A stretch of DNA of 32,763 bases from Spirochaetota bacterium (GCA_016934265.1 JAFGTF010000036.1:1-32763); one strand, 5' to 3'. Counted from the first letter of the stretch, positions 16,666 to 27,707 are shown. Notes: generated by a model not told the origin, from the sequence alone. Translations and numbers: made by a program.

Positions 16666-17388
16666 CTAAATCGTAAAGTTCAAACCGAGGTATATGCGTT
16701 TCGCCTCCTCGTTGTTTACCAGATCGTCGCTGGACCCTGAAACGAGTATTTCCCCCTCATTCATAATATAAGCCCTATCCGTGATTCGTAAAGTCTCTCT
16801 TACGTTATGATCCGTGATAAGAATACCGAGACCCTTGTTCTTCAGATGTCCTATTATCTCCTGGATATCGAACACGGCAATGGGATCGACGCCGGCGAAC
16901 GGCTCGTCGAGCAGAAGAAACTTGGGCTCGGTTGCAAGCGCTCGGGCGATCTCTGTTCTTCGCCTCTCACCGCCGGACAGGGTAAAGGCCTTCTGTCTTC
17001 TCACATGGGATATCCCGAGATCGTTAATGAGATACTCCATCTTGTCCCTGCGCTCCTGCCTGTTCAAGGGCGTGTTCTCCAGTATCGCCATGACATTCTG
17101 TTCGACGGTAAGCTTCCTGAAAACCGATGATTCCTGGGCGAGATATCCGATTCCCATCCGTGCGCGCTTGTACATCGGCACGTGAGTGATCTCTCTCTCG
17201 TCAAGCCGAATCGTACCGTGATCCGCCTTTATGAATCCCACGATCATATAGAATGTAGTCGTCTTTCCCGCACCGTTCGGCCCGAGCAGACCGACGACCT
17301 CTCCCTGATGAAAATCGAAGCTTATATTCTTGACGACCCGCCGCCTCTTGAAGACCTTCACGAGCCCGGATACGGAAATGGCATTCAT
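16666..17388 (-). CDS. lptB: LPS export ABC transporter ATP-binding protein
   Basis: 240 residues. It powers LPS extraction from the inner membrane together with LptF and LptG, which are not in the window. Walker A GPNGAGKT at 36-43, ABC signature LSGGE at 137-141, Walker B FLLLDE with D161 and E162, and the switch H194 (ITDHN) are all intact. The GVDPIAVFDIQ and AYIMNEGEILVSGSS stretches are typical of LptB rather than amino-acid transporters. ATG 17388 follows the lptA stop by one base. It is cytoplasmic and membrane-associated. The order lptC-lptA-lptB-rpoN is the classical one. Confidence 0.95.
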   Translation of the reverse strand: MNAISVSGLVKVFKRRRVVKNISFDFHQGEVVGLLGPNGAGKTTTFYMIVGFIKADHGTIRLDEREITHVPMYKRARMGIGYLAQESSVFRKLTVEQNVMAILENTPLNRQERRDKMEYLINDLGISHVRRQKAFTLSGGERRRTEIARALATEPKFLLLDEPFAGVDPIAVFDIQEIIGHLKNKGLGILITDHNVRETLRITDRAYIMNEGEILVSGSSDDLVNNEEAKRIYLGLNFTI

Positions 17389-17389
17389 A

Positions 17390-18358
17390 TCAGCTGTTTC
17401 CCTTTTTCTCCGAAGTTTTCGAAGCAGGCCTGAAAACCCCCTTTACATCGGTCAGAAACAGGACCCTGTCCTCACTCACATCATACTCGAGATTGTTGCA
17501 GTATACGTACTTTTTTCCGTCCCATACGACATTATCTCCGGCGGCCTCGACAAGTTTTTCGGACCGGTGGTACCGAACCACCGAGGACCGGAGATTGTAT
17601 GTGCCGTTCATCACCAGTACGTTACCGACCAGAACGAAAAGGTCGCCTTCATTGAAATACCGTATCACATCCGAGCGGATAACAAGCGTGTTCTCTTCCA
17701 ACGAGCCTTCACGCTCGATATAAAGCGCCTCGCCGCTGAACGTTACGTCCTCCGATTCGAGCATGTACGATATCTCGTCGCAGTCTATGCTGTCATGCGA
17801 TTTCAGGTGCACGGCATGCGTCCCCTTTTCGAAGACCGCGATATCGTCCGCTACTGTAAGCGCCGACGCCGTTATCTCGTATACGCCGTCGTTATACACG
17901 ACATCATCGATGAATCGGTACCCTTCCTGCTCCCTCGTTTCTATTCTTCGCGAGGCTATGCTTTTTTTCTTATCACGGTATACGGTCTCTCCTTCTATGA
18001 AGTAGAAATCCTCCCGGAACTTCGCCTCCGCATACTTGCCGGTGATACGGGACCCGTTGCGTTCGTCTGTAAGGATTACATTGCCATAGAAGTATGCGAT
18101 CTTCTTTTTCTGGGCGTAGTGAATGACGATCCTGTCGGCATCGACCCGCCGCTTCTCTTTTCGAAAGAAAGCGCTGCCGACTGCATTGATGACCTTCTCG
18201 TCGTAATCGACCGTGTAGGTATCCGCTCCGTAGTAGACCTTGTCTTCCGAGAGATAGGCGTCTGCATGTAAGGATTCCCCCGCGAAGACGAGGGCGAGAA
18301 GGCAGGGCAGGACACGAAGCAGAGCCGGATTCATCTTGAGTAAAACTGAAGAACTCAT
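17390..18358 (-). CDS. lptA: LptA/OstA-family periplasmic LPS transport protein
   Basis: 322 residues. A signal peptide ends around LVFAGESLHADA. The rest is almost all short beta strands with repeated OstA-type motifs, such as DADRIVIHYAQKKKIAYFYGNV, IETREQEGYRFI and FVLVGNVLVMNGTYNLRSSV. Such repeats form the beta-jellyroll bridge that carries LPS across the periplasm. It is much longer than E. coli LptA (about 185 residues), so it may make more than one jellyroll. Two starts are possible, ATG 18358 and ATG 18334 (MNPALLRVLPCLLA); neither has a strong ribosome site. The gap to lptC contains a strong hairpin. Confidence 0.82.
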   Translation of the reverse strand: MSSSVLLKMNPALLRVLPCLLALVFAGESLHADAYLSEDKVYYGADTYTVDYDEKVINAVGSAFFRKEKRRVDADRIVIHYAQKKKIAYFYGNVILTDERNGSRITGKYAEAKFREDFYFIEGETVYRDKKKSIASRRIETREQEGYRFIDDVVYNDGVYEITASALTVADDIAVFEKGTHAVHLKSHDSIDCDEISYMLESEDVTFSGEALYIEREGSLEENTLVIRSDVIRYFNEGDLFVLVGNVLVMNGTYNLRSSVVRYHRSEKLVEAAGDNVVWDGKKYVYCNNLEYDVSEDRVLFLTDVKGVFRPASKTSEKKGNS

Positions 18359-18378
18359 TTCGTCACACGATATACCCG

Positions 18379-18425
18379 AGTACTGGGCCCCGAAACAGGA
18401 TACCCGGACGGGGGCCCTCAGTACT
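18379..18425 (-). other. Strong hairpin between lptC and lptA
   Basis: AGTACTGGGCCCC (18379-18391) pairs with GGGGCCC-TC-AGTACT (18411-18425). This gives 13 base pairs with a two-base bulge and a loop of about 19 bases. No T-run follows on either strand, so it is not a normal terminator. It sits 20 bases before the lptA start on the transcribed strand and could affect RNA stability or lptA translation. Confidence 0.6.
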
Positions 18426-18445
18426 TCCCCTTAGGATTACCCTTC

Positions 18446-21533
<3,088 letters not shown>

Positions 21534-21655
21534 ACGGAAAGCCCTCACGCAGGCGTTTTTTTTTGTGCCGGTCGCGAACGGTTTACCGTCACGCATCGGG
21601 GTCCTGCACGCCGGTGCGCGGGATAGGCGCGTATTTCTGAACCCTATTGTACCAG

Positions 21656-21683
21656 ATTGTATTCGGGAAGGCCACCATTACAA
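21656..21683 (-). promoter_or_regulatory. Candidate promoter for the tlyA-pyrG-lpt-rpoN array
   Basis: On the - strand TTGTAA (21683-21678) and TACAAT (21661-21656) are 16 bases apart. A second TACAAT (21651-21646) follows ten bases further on. Transcription would start near 21649, about 115 bases before the tlyA ATG. It lies just after the candidate ymdB terminator, which is where a new unit should begin. Confidence 0.4.
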
Positions 21684-21705
21684 AGAAAAAGCCCCTTAAC
21701 CGGGC
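21681..21705 (-). terminator. Weak intrinsic terminator after ymdB
   Basis: On the - strand GCCC (21705-21702) and GGGC (21694-21691) form a short stem with a seven-base loop, followed by TTTTTCTTTG (21690-21681). The stem is only 4-5 pairs, so termination may be partial. Placement about 45 bases after the ymdB stop fits. Confidence 0.4.
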
Positions 21706-21749
21706 CGTACTGTGCGATAGAGGTGGCGGGAAAACCTACAGAAAGCAGG

Positions 21750-22547
21750 TTATTCTATTACCCGTTGATGGATTCGCTTGATACTCCGGGCCAAGCCTGA
21801 TTCTTTGTCCACCGTAATCACCGCGGCGTTTATCCTGACGTCGTCCTCAGCTGTCACGAACTTCGCCGGGATACGGGTGGTAAGCTTCTGAAGCGCCCGT
21901 TCCTTTCGGACCCCTATCACCGAATCAAAGGGGCCGGTCATTCCGAGGTCGGTAATATAGGCCGTCCCGCCGGGAAGGACCCGTTCGTCGGCCGTCTGCA
22001 CGTGTGTGTGCGTACCGACCACGGCGCTCACACGCCCGTCGAGCCACCACCCCATAGCGATCTTTTCACTCGTCGCCTCTCCGTGGAAGTCGACGATAAT
22101 GTACTTCGTCTCCTTCCTGATCGCTGATATCTCTTTTTTTGCAACCCTAAACGGACAGTCGAGAGGGTCCATATATATCCTGCCCATGAGGTTGAGCACG
22201 CCGAGCGAGATACCGCCCTTCTCCACCACCGTCCACCCTCTGCCCGGCGTTCCGCTCGGGTAGTTGGCAGGCCGCACGAGACGCGAGTCCGTGTCGATGA
22301 TCTTGAACACTTCCCTGTTTCGCCATACATGATTACCGGTGGTAATGCAGTCCACACCGTACGAGTAGAGCTTGCCCGCTATGTTCCCCGTAATACCGAA
22401 ACCGCCGGCCGCGTTTTCCGCGTTGGCCACGACGAAATCAGCGTTCTCTTCCTCCACCAGGCCGGAAAGAGAAAGAAAGATCGCCTTTCTCCCCGGCTCT
22501 CCGACGATATCTCCTATTACGAGAATGGTGAATTCATCCTTTTGCAA
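21750..22547 (-). CDS. ymdB: YmdB-type (TIGR00282) metallophosphoesterase
   Basis: 265 residues. The family contains YmdB of Bacillus, a 2',3'-cyclic-nucleotide phosphodiesterase linked to RNase Y. Metal-ligand motifs are all present: GDIVGEPGR with D13, NAENAAGG with E44 and N45, GNHVW with N72 and H73, DFHGEATSEK with H155, and GTHTHVQT with H180 and H182. The start is a TTG at 22547. It is the only usual start codon after an in-frame stop, and GGAAG lies about 8 bases upstream. Located just after the RNase Y gene, an arrangement kept in many bacteria. The intergenic region between the two has a perfect 8-bp hairpin. Confidence 0.93.
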   Translation of the reverse strand: MQKDEFTILVIGDIVGEPGRKAIFLSLSGLVEEENADFVVANAENAAGGFGITGNIAGKLYSYGVDCITTGNHVWRNREVFKIIDTDSRLVRPANYPSGTPGRGWTVVEKGGISLGVLNLMGRIYMDPLDCPFRVAKKEISAIRKETKYIIVDFHGEATSEKIAMGWWLDGRVSAVVGTHTHVQTADERVLPGGTAYITDLGMTGPFDSVIGVRKERALQKLTTRIPAKFVTAEDDVRINAAVITVDKESGLARSIKRIHQRVIE

Positions 22548-22601
22548 ATTTTCACTTCCGTTCTTTTAGATAGTACAGGCGGTTGCATCTTGCTATGAAG
22601 T

Positions 22602-22625
22602 GTCCGCCGTTTTGATACGGCGGAC
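22602..22625 (-). other. Perfect hairpin between rny and ymdB
   Basis: GTCCGCCG (22602-22609) and CGGCGGAC (22618-22625) are perfect inverted arms around an 8-base loop. No T-run follows on either strand, so it is unlikely to terminate. It may act as an RNA stability or processing element inside the rny-ymdB transcript. Confidence 0.5.
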
Positions 22626-22655
22626 TCCGAACGAGTTGCGTCCCGGAAGACCGGA

Positions 22656-24191
22656 TCAGCGGGCGTACTCCACGATCCTCGTTTCCCTCACGAGCGTGAC
22701 CTTGATCCTTCCAGGATATTTGAGCTCTTTCTCGATTCGTTTTGCGATGTCCCTCGCCACGTCCTTGGCCCTGTTGTCGTCGATCCGCTCGTTGTTGACG
22801 ATAACGCGGATCTCCCTGCCGGCCTGGATCGCGAACGATTTTTCAACACCCTCGAAGGATTCGGCAATGTTCTCAAGGGACTCGAGTCTCTTGATATACG
22901 TGTCCATCGATTCCCGACGCGCCCCGGGTCTCGACGCCGAAATCGCATCGGCCGCCTGGACGATCACCGCCTCAACGGTCTGCGGCTCCCTGTCGTTATG
23001 GTGAGATTCGATTATATTGACGACTTCGCCGTTTTCCCCGAACTTCTTGGCAAGCTCTCCTCCGACGAGCGCATGACCGCCCTCCCCTTCGGTGATGACC
23101 GCCTTCCCTATATCGTGCAGGAGACCACCGCGCTTGGCAAGACCGACATCCGCCCCTATCTCGGCGGCTATCATTCCCGAGAGATTTGCCACTTCCTTGC
23201 TGTGAGACAGAATGTTCTGCCCATACGATGTCCTGAAATGCAGGCGTCCGATATACCCGATAATTTCCGGGCTGACGCCCTGGACCGAGAGATCGAACGC
23301 AGCCTTCTCGCCCTCTTCCTTGATGAGCTGGTTCACCTCTTTGGTGACTTTCGATGTCACCTCCTCGATCCTCGCGGGGTGTATCCGTCCGTCCGCAATG
23401 AGTCGCTCCATCGATATCCTTGCGATTTCACGTCTCACGGGGTCGAAGCTCGAAATCACCACCGCCTCCGGCGTGTCGTCAATAATGATATCTACGCCGG
23501 TGAGCGTCTCGAGAGCACGGATATTCCTCCCCTCCCTTCCGATTATCCTTCCCTTCATCTCATCGTTGGGGAGTGAAACGGACGTTACCGTAATATCAGA
23601 GGTTATATCCGAAGCAAGCCGCTGAATCGTATAGGCAAGGATCTCCCGCGCCTTTTTATCTGCGTTGACTTTGGCTTCGCTCTCTACTGAATTGATAAGC
23701 GCCTGTGCGTCGTGGCGGGCCTCATCCTCCATGCTCCGTATGAGCATGGTCTTTGCTTCCTCTGCAGTTAATGCCGATATTCGTTCGAGCTCTTCTTTTA
23801 TCTGCTCCTGAGCCTGCTTCAGCTCATCGTCTTTTGCAACTACCACCCGTTCTCGGTTTGTAAGTGTTTTCTCTTTCTTGTCAAGGACTTCAACTCTTTT
23901 GTCAAGGTTTTCTTCCTTTTGAAGGAGACGTTTTTCCCATCTCTGAAGCTCGTTTCTTCTTTCCCTCGTCTCCCTGTCAAAAGCACTACGTTCTCTGTAA
24001 AGTTGATCCTTTGTTTCGAGAATGGCCTCGCGTTTTTTCGCTTCGGCCTCTTTCTGCGCTTCTTTCAATATATTTACAGCTGATGCCTCAGCCGATGTCA
24101 CCTTTAATTTTGCGATGTAAAGGCGCAGAAAATACCCAATAACAAAACCGAGGATGGGCGGCAGTGCATATTTAAGTATCATATACACCAC
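22656..24191 (-). CDS. rny: Ribonuclease Y
   Basis: 511 residues. RNase Y is a membrane-bound endonuclease that begins mRNA decay. A membrane anchor (4-25) leads to a long Lys/Glu/Arg-rich coiled coil (about 35-180). The KH domain has [10 protein letters not shown] at 214-223. The HD domain has H359/D360 in [16 protein letters not shown] at 372-377 and ESHHND with H397/H398. The start is the first of two tandem GTG codons (24191), with GAGGAG seven bases upstream. ATG 24182 is another in-frame choice. A candidate promoter lies just upstream at 24215-24261. Confidence 0.96.
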   Translation of the reverse strand: MVYMILKYALPPILGFVIGYFLRLYIAKLKVTSAEASAVNILKEAQKEAEAKKREAILETKDQLYRERSAFDRETRERRNELQRWEKRLLQKEENLDKRVEVLDKKEKTLTNRERVVVAKDDELKQAQEQIKEELERISALTAEEAKTMLIRSMEDEARHDAQALINSVESEAKVNADKKAREILAYTIQRLASDITSDITVTSVSLPNDEMKGRIIGREGRNIRALETLTGVDIIIDDTPEAVVISSFDPVRREIARISMERLIADGRIHPARIEEVTSKVTKEVNQLIKEEGEKAAFDLSVQGVSPEIIGYIGRLHFRTSYGQNILSHSKEVANLSGMIAAEIGADVGLAKRGGLLHDIGKAVITEGEGGHALVGGELAKKFGENGEVVNIIESHHNDREPQTVEAVIVQAADAISASRPGARRESMDTYIKRLESLENIAESFEGVEKSFAIQAGREIRVIVNNERIDDNRAKDVARDIAKRIEKELKYPGRIKVTLVRETRIVEYAR

Positions 24192-24214
24192 CGTTGTGCT
24201 CCTCTTTAAGAGTT

Positions 24215-24261
24215 ATTTTATGGTATTTTAATAGGTTAACACAACTGACCGCTTCAGTCAA
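24215..24261 (-). promoter_or_regulatory. Candidate promoter for rny-ymdB with inverted repeat
   Basis: On the - strand TTGTGT (24244-24239) and TAAAAT (24220-24215) are 18 bases apart. Directly upstream TTGACT (24261-24256) overlaps an ACTGA-N5-TCAGT inverted repeat, which may be a regulator site. The whole element lies in the 84-base gap before rny, so rny can be expressed apart from the upstream membrane-protein genes. Confidence 0.4.
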
Positions 24262-24275
24262 CAAGATTTGAAGCA

Positions 24276-26309
24276 TCAAAGGTATTTTAACAACATCCTC
24301 TTTATCCTGTTTATCTCCTTTGCTATTATTTCAGGCGGCGTCCTTTCGCCGGTTGTAACACATACGACAAGAATCGCCGGTGTCGCCCGTTTAACGGCAC
24401 CTTCCTTCCCCGCCGCAGCGGTCACGGGTGCAAAGAACAGGCTCTGTATCTTCGAGGCATCGACGATATCGAACTTGTCTCTTATTCCCTCATGAAGAAA
24501 GGCGTCCTGCCTGATGTATAAAAGCTTGCCCTTGGATAAAAACCTCCTGAAAAAAGTCTCTTTCTCCTCCAATTTCAGTTTATCCCTGCTCCGTTCGGCC
24601 AGTCCGACTGATACCGCAGCCCGGTAGGTCCCGGTTTTCTGCCGGACCAGCAGCGCCCCCCTCGATAGCGAGAGGTTTTTCAAAAAGCGCACGAGTATAT
24701 CCTCGAGATCGAGGCCTTGGGTAAAACCGGGGCCCTTTACCGTTTCCCCTTCCATCTCGCCGATAAGACGTGAAAGCTCATCGTCCGCGGCAAGCCCTCC
24801 GGTCTTTTGGTATACTTCCTCCGGAATGACGACCGTCTCCTCGAGCGTCTCTTCGGGTTCCTTCAGGAGTACCGACGCAGCCCGTGCGTTATCCTTCTTA
24901 CGAACGGCACCCTTTTCCCGAAAGGCCGCGCCGTCAGCCTCTGCAATTCTGCCTTTCACGAGCTCGCCGAGATCAGGAAGCCGTGTACCGGAATCGATCG
25001 ACTTCATATCCTCCTCGATATGTTCGACCGCGCCGGTGTCCGCTCTTTTTTTACCCCCGCCCGAGGTGCGCTTTTCCGCCTTGTTTTTACTCGAGCCTTG
25101 TCCGATTACCGGCGTATCAGGCTCCGGTTTCGACTCGGCGTGCATTGCCGGTTTCTTCTCTTCAGCCGGAACTTTTACGGCCTTTTCCGTCACGGGTAGG
25201 CCGAAATCGTCGAATCCGGTTTCAGCGGCGATTTCCGCCTCGCCTATCTCTTCGACTTCCGTTACCTCTTCGATATCGGAGAGGGGCATAATACCCGCCC
25301 CCTCGAAAGCCGTATTATCGGCTTCCGGTTCATCCGTAAAATCTCCCGATCCGGCCTGATTTTCAACCGTTTCCACCTCCCCTTGTGGTTTTTCCGTCCC
25401 GGATCCGGTCGGGCCCGTCCTTTTCTGTCCTATACTGACGAAAACGAAGATCAAAAGCGCGAGTACGACGATCGTCTGCGATATGAGAATCACTACGCCT
25501 ATCGTCGATATGCCTATCTCACCAGTCTCGACAGCGAGTCCTACGGTGATACCGTCATACGGTGCGGAGACCGGAGTGTAGTACACGGTGACGTCGGATC
25601 CGGCAAACCGCACCCTCACGCTGCCCGCTTCCTTATCCGAAAGCATCGAAAACAGGCGATCGGCATTCGCCTCGTCCCCGGGATCGACGTCTGGGAAGTT
25701 CAGCAGGACGATATCGTGCGGGAGCACCACGAAACTGCGGTAGTCCAGCACTTCGATCTCTTCGAACAGCGACGCCAAAAGATCGTAGGAATAGTAGAAC
25801 AGCGCCATAACGTCAGGTTCACCAGCCGCCTGTGATGGAATCCTTGAAATGAGGAGATACCGTGCAAGCGGATCGAATGCGACGGAGGGAGCGTTTACGA
25901 GGGATGTAAGTATCTCCTCCTCGAGCAATCTGCCCGGAGGATCGTTCCTCTCGGTTGAGTAGATTATCCTGCGGTCGCCGCCTGTTACGACGATCTTCTC
26001 ACAGAAGTCGTACCTGTCCACGTAGTCGTTGAAGGGAGGTATGTCTCCGGAAAAAAGGTCCTTTTTCTCGATTTCCTGAAGCAGATAGTCGATCTTCCGT
26101 TCTTCGATCTCTATCCTTCGCTTCATCCTCAGCGCGACATACCCCGCCGTCCTGAGATACTCCGCATCGACGGTATCTCCGATCAAATCGGGAATCTTCT
26201 TTTCGGGTGCTTCGCTGAACCCGAAAGAAACGACCCTTCTCTCAACAAAGAGATATAGAAGCGTAAGTACAACGAGTGCCGCCGCGATACTGATCAAAAT
26301 TTTTTTCAA
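24276..26309 (-). CDS. Uncharacterised two-TM protein with acidic linker and C-terminal GAF-like domain
   Basis: 677 residues; family not recognised. A membrane segment (4-22), an extracytoplasmic region (about 24-266) and a second membrane segment (about 267-293) are followed by a long Glu/Lys/Gly-rich disordered linker (about 295-535). A folded C-terminal domain (about 540-677) has alternating strands and helices (LVRFLKNLSLSRGALLVRQK, YRAAVSVGLAERSRDKLKL, IQSLFFAPVTAAAG) that looks like a GAF-type fold. The extracytoplasmic part resembles bacterial sensor domains in layout. No kinase or cyclase motif is seen. The start is TTG 26309 with GAGAG upstream; no ATG is in frame nearby. It follows the 26365-27369 gene after 55 bases and shares its layout, which suggests joint function. 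Confidence 0.6.
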   Translation of the reverse strand: MKKILISIAAALVVLTLLYLFVERRVVSFGFSEAPEKKIPDLIGDTVDAEYLRTAGYVALRMKRRIEIEERKIDYLLQEIEKKDLFSGDIPPFNDYVDRYDFCEKIVVTGGDRRIIYSTERNDPPGRLLEEEILTSLVNAPSVAFDPLARYLLISRIPSQAAGEPDVMALFYYSYDLLASLFEEIEVLDYRSFVVLPHDIVLLNFPDVDPGDEANADRLFSMLSDKEAGSVRVRFAGSDVTVYYTPVSAPYDGITVGLAVETGEIGISTIGVVILISQTIVVLALLIFVFVSIGQKRTGPTGSGTEKPQGEVETVENQAGSGDFTDEPEADNTAFEGAGIMPLSDIEEVTEVEEIGEAEIAAETGFDDFGLPVTEKAVKVPAEEKKPAMHAESKPEPDTPVIGQGSSKNKAEKRTSGGGKKRADTGAVEHIEEDMKSIDSGTRLPDLGELVKGRIAEADGAAFREKGAVRKKDNARAASVLLKEPEETLEETVVIPEEVYQKTGGLAADDELSRLIGEMEGETVKGPGFTQGLDLEDILVRFLKNLSLSRGALLVRQKTGTYRAAVSVGLAERSRDKLKLEEKETFFRRFLSKGKLLYIRQDAFLHEGIRDKFDIVDASKIQSLFFAPVTAAAGKEGAVKRATPAILVVCVTTGERTPPEIIAKEINRIKRMLLKYL

Positions 26310-26364
26310 GATGCTCTCGCATTCGTATAAACGGTTATAATTTTCAATACCGCTCAGTAATCAT

Positions 26365-27369
26365 CTATCTTCCGATGTAGATTCCGTCTTCTTCCAGCCG
26401 TTTCCCCTCGTCTTTTTTCCCGCCGGAATCCTCGACCTTCCGAGCTTTCTCAGGAAGCTTCTTCTTTTCCCCGACTGTCAGTTCCTGATCTATCTCGTTG
26501 ATGATATCTGAACGTTTATCCTGCCCCGACATCGCACCTACCCCGCGAGTTTTGCAATAGGCCGTCATGTAAGTTACAATGAGCCATAGCAATAATATAG
26601 TGAGTATGATTATGGCGATCAATCCAAATGTACGGATCACACCCCGAACCAGCCGGTACGGATAGAGGGCTAAAAGTAGTATGTCTCCGTCGGTCCGGTT
26701 AAGCGGCATCGACAATAAAAGCCCTCTCGTATTGAGACGCGCTGACGGCCTCCCTGACACATATTTCGGAAGTGAGACCGTCTCCACCATGCCCGCGCCG
26801 CCGAAGAGCGACGCGAATGTCAGCTGCCGTCTATCGAAGAGAAAGAGCGCGACCGAGCCTTTAAAGGCCCCTCCCCGGAGGGCCCCTCCCCGGAGCGTAT
26901 CCGGACCCTCCCCGGGCGAGACGGCCGAACGGCCCGCTGTACGGCTTTCCTGAAGCAGTAGATACTCCTCAACGTATTCTTCGAATCCGGAGAGGTCGAT
27001 TGGAACGCGGGCGCCCGGCCCGGACGTATCCTTATCGTACAGGAGACGGACTCCGCCACCGGGGTCGATCGAAAGCGTACCCGACATTCGCTCGAAGGAA
27101 ACGTCCCCCACCCGGCCGTCCGTCCGTAAAACGGCACGAACGAGATCGTCCGTTTCCGCTATGTATGCGGCCGTGAGATCATGGAGCGCGATGAAGTCGT
27201 GATAACTTTTTTTGAGCACGAACCCGAAAAGCAATCGTTCCGCAATGCCGCTTGCGGCCTTATGTAACGTACGGATCATCCCATCCGGAAACTCGGCCGC
27301 TTGAGTTACGGCGCCGCCGGCACACAAAAAAACCGTCAGGGCGAAAAAGCCCGCAACGCTTCGAGCGAT
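26365..27369 (-). CDS. Uncharacterised exported, membrane-anchored protein with probable ATC start
   Basis: 334 residues if begun at ATC 27369; not recognised. The N-terminus ARSVAGFFALTVFLCAGGAV followed by TQAAEFP is a textbook signal peptide. In this frame no ATG, GTG or TTG lies between the upstream stop (27411-27409) and the signal core. AAGGA lies five bases before the ATC. The first TTG (27327) is inside the signal sequence and would destroy it. The extracytoplasmic part is about 25-245, then a membrane helix (GLIAIIILTILLLWLIVTY) and a charged tail rich in Lys/Glu. It contains an in-frame 15-base tandem repeat (LRGGA twice). Likely operon with the following membrane protein. Confidence 0.55.
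   Translation of the reverse strand: MARSVAGFFALTVFLCAGGAVTQAAEFPDGMIRTLHKAASGIAERLLFGFVLKKSYHDFIALHDLTAAYIAETDDLVRAVLRTDGRVGDVSFERMSGTLSIDPGGGVRLLYDKDTSGPGARVPIDLSGFEEYVEEYLLLQESRTAGRSAVSPGEGPDTLRGGALRGGAFKGSVALFLFDRRQLTFASLFGGAGMVETVSLPKYVSGRPSARLNTRGLLLSMPLNRTDGDILLLALYPYRLVRGVIRTFGLIAIIILTILLLWLIVTYMTAYCKTRGVGAMSGQDKRSDIINEIDQELTVGEKKKLPEKARKVEDSGGKKDEGKRLEEDGIYIGR
26866..26895. repeat. Perfect 15-bp tandem duplication inside a coding region
   Basis: GGCCCCTCCCCGGAG occurs twice in a row (26866-26880, 26881-26895). In the - strand protein it encodes LRGGA-LRGGA inside a Gly-rich loop. Its multiple-of-three length keeps the frame, so copy number could vary without breaking the gene. Confidence 0.85.
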
Positions 27370-27580
27370 ACCTTTCCTTGATGTAAAGAATTGACCGGTA
27401 ATTTCTTACACACCTCTCTACGCGGTACGTATACCCACGTATATAAAAGTTACTATAACCCTTTTCCTATTATCGGGAATGTATATATGAAAAAATTAGC
27501 TGTTTTTGGATTCCATCAGCCGCGGACTGTGTCTAACCCTCGCATGCCGTGCAGTACCGCTGCCCCCCCCGGTGCGGGCG
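27370..27580. other. Intergenic region upstream of the - strand membrane-protein genes
   Basis: Holds the control region of the leftward gene starting near 27369. ACGTATA is repeated directly at 27427-27433 and 27437-27443, ten bases (one helical turn) apart, near A/T-rich TATA-like sequence. A 32-residue + strand frame (27487-27585) begins MKKLAVFGFHQP, but its latter half is low-complexity and it is not annotated. An eight-C run lies at 27563-27570. No convincing gene. Confidence 0.4.
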
Positions 27581-27605
27581 CTTAATAAAAGTTATTAAGT
27601 ATAAT
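27581..27605 (+). promoter_or_regulatory. Palindromic operator candidate overlapping a TATAAT -10
   Basis: CTTAATAA (27581-27588) and TTATTAAG (27592-27599) are perfect 8-base inverted arms around AAG. The right arm abuts a perfect TATAAT (27600-27605). There is no recognisable -35, so the palindrome sits where a regulator could replace or block it. The start of transcription would be near 27611-27613, directly before the structured-RNA candidate. Confidence 0.5.
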
Positions 27606-27610
27606 AAGGC

Positions 27611-27707
27611 AAGTACCGAAAATAGTTATGTCGGTGCAATAAACTAGTTCCCCTCCCACAACAGTATTGCATCCGATAAGACTAGCGTTCGCGCTAGTCT
27701 TTTTTTT
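27611..27707 (+). ncRNA. Candidate small RNA (or pbp leader attenuator), about 97 nt, with C-rich loop
   Basis: Three inverted repeats lie in order. GTACCGA (27613-27619) pairs with TCGGTGC (27631-27637). TGCAATA (27635-27641) pairs with TATTGCA (27665-27671). A terminator hairpin is at 27680-27699. The middle loop (27642-27664) carries TTCCCCTCCC, complementary to Shine-Dalgarno-like purine tracts, as in C-rich-loop regulatory RNAs. The self-complementary AACTAGTT (27642-27649) could also pair with the terminator arm CTAGT, so an attenuator for the penicillin-binding protein gene 100 bases downstream is the alternative. The span has no useful ORF. Only a promoter-to-terminator logic supports it; no family match is claimed. 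Confidence 0.5.
27680..27707 (+). terminator. Strong intrinsic terminator
   Basis: GACTAGCG - TTCG - CGCTAGTC (27680-27699) is a perfect 8-bp stem with a very stable UUCG tetraloop, followed directly by eight T residues (27700-27707). It faces the + strand. The nearest + gene of normal size ends more than 20 kb upstream (6262), so it must serve a local transcript starting in this intergenic region. Confidence 0.92.

Noticed and set aside
27487-27585. 32-codon + strand ORF starting MKKLAVFGFHQP before the palindrome
   Set aside because: The first codons look reasonable and GGGAA lies upstream, but the latter half is low-complexity (PCSTAAPPGAGA). It is too short and has no family match I can recall. 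It could be a leader peptide.
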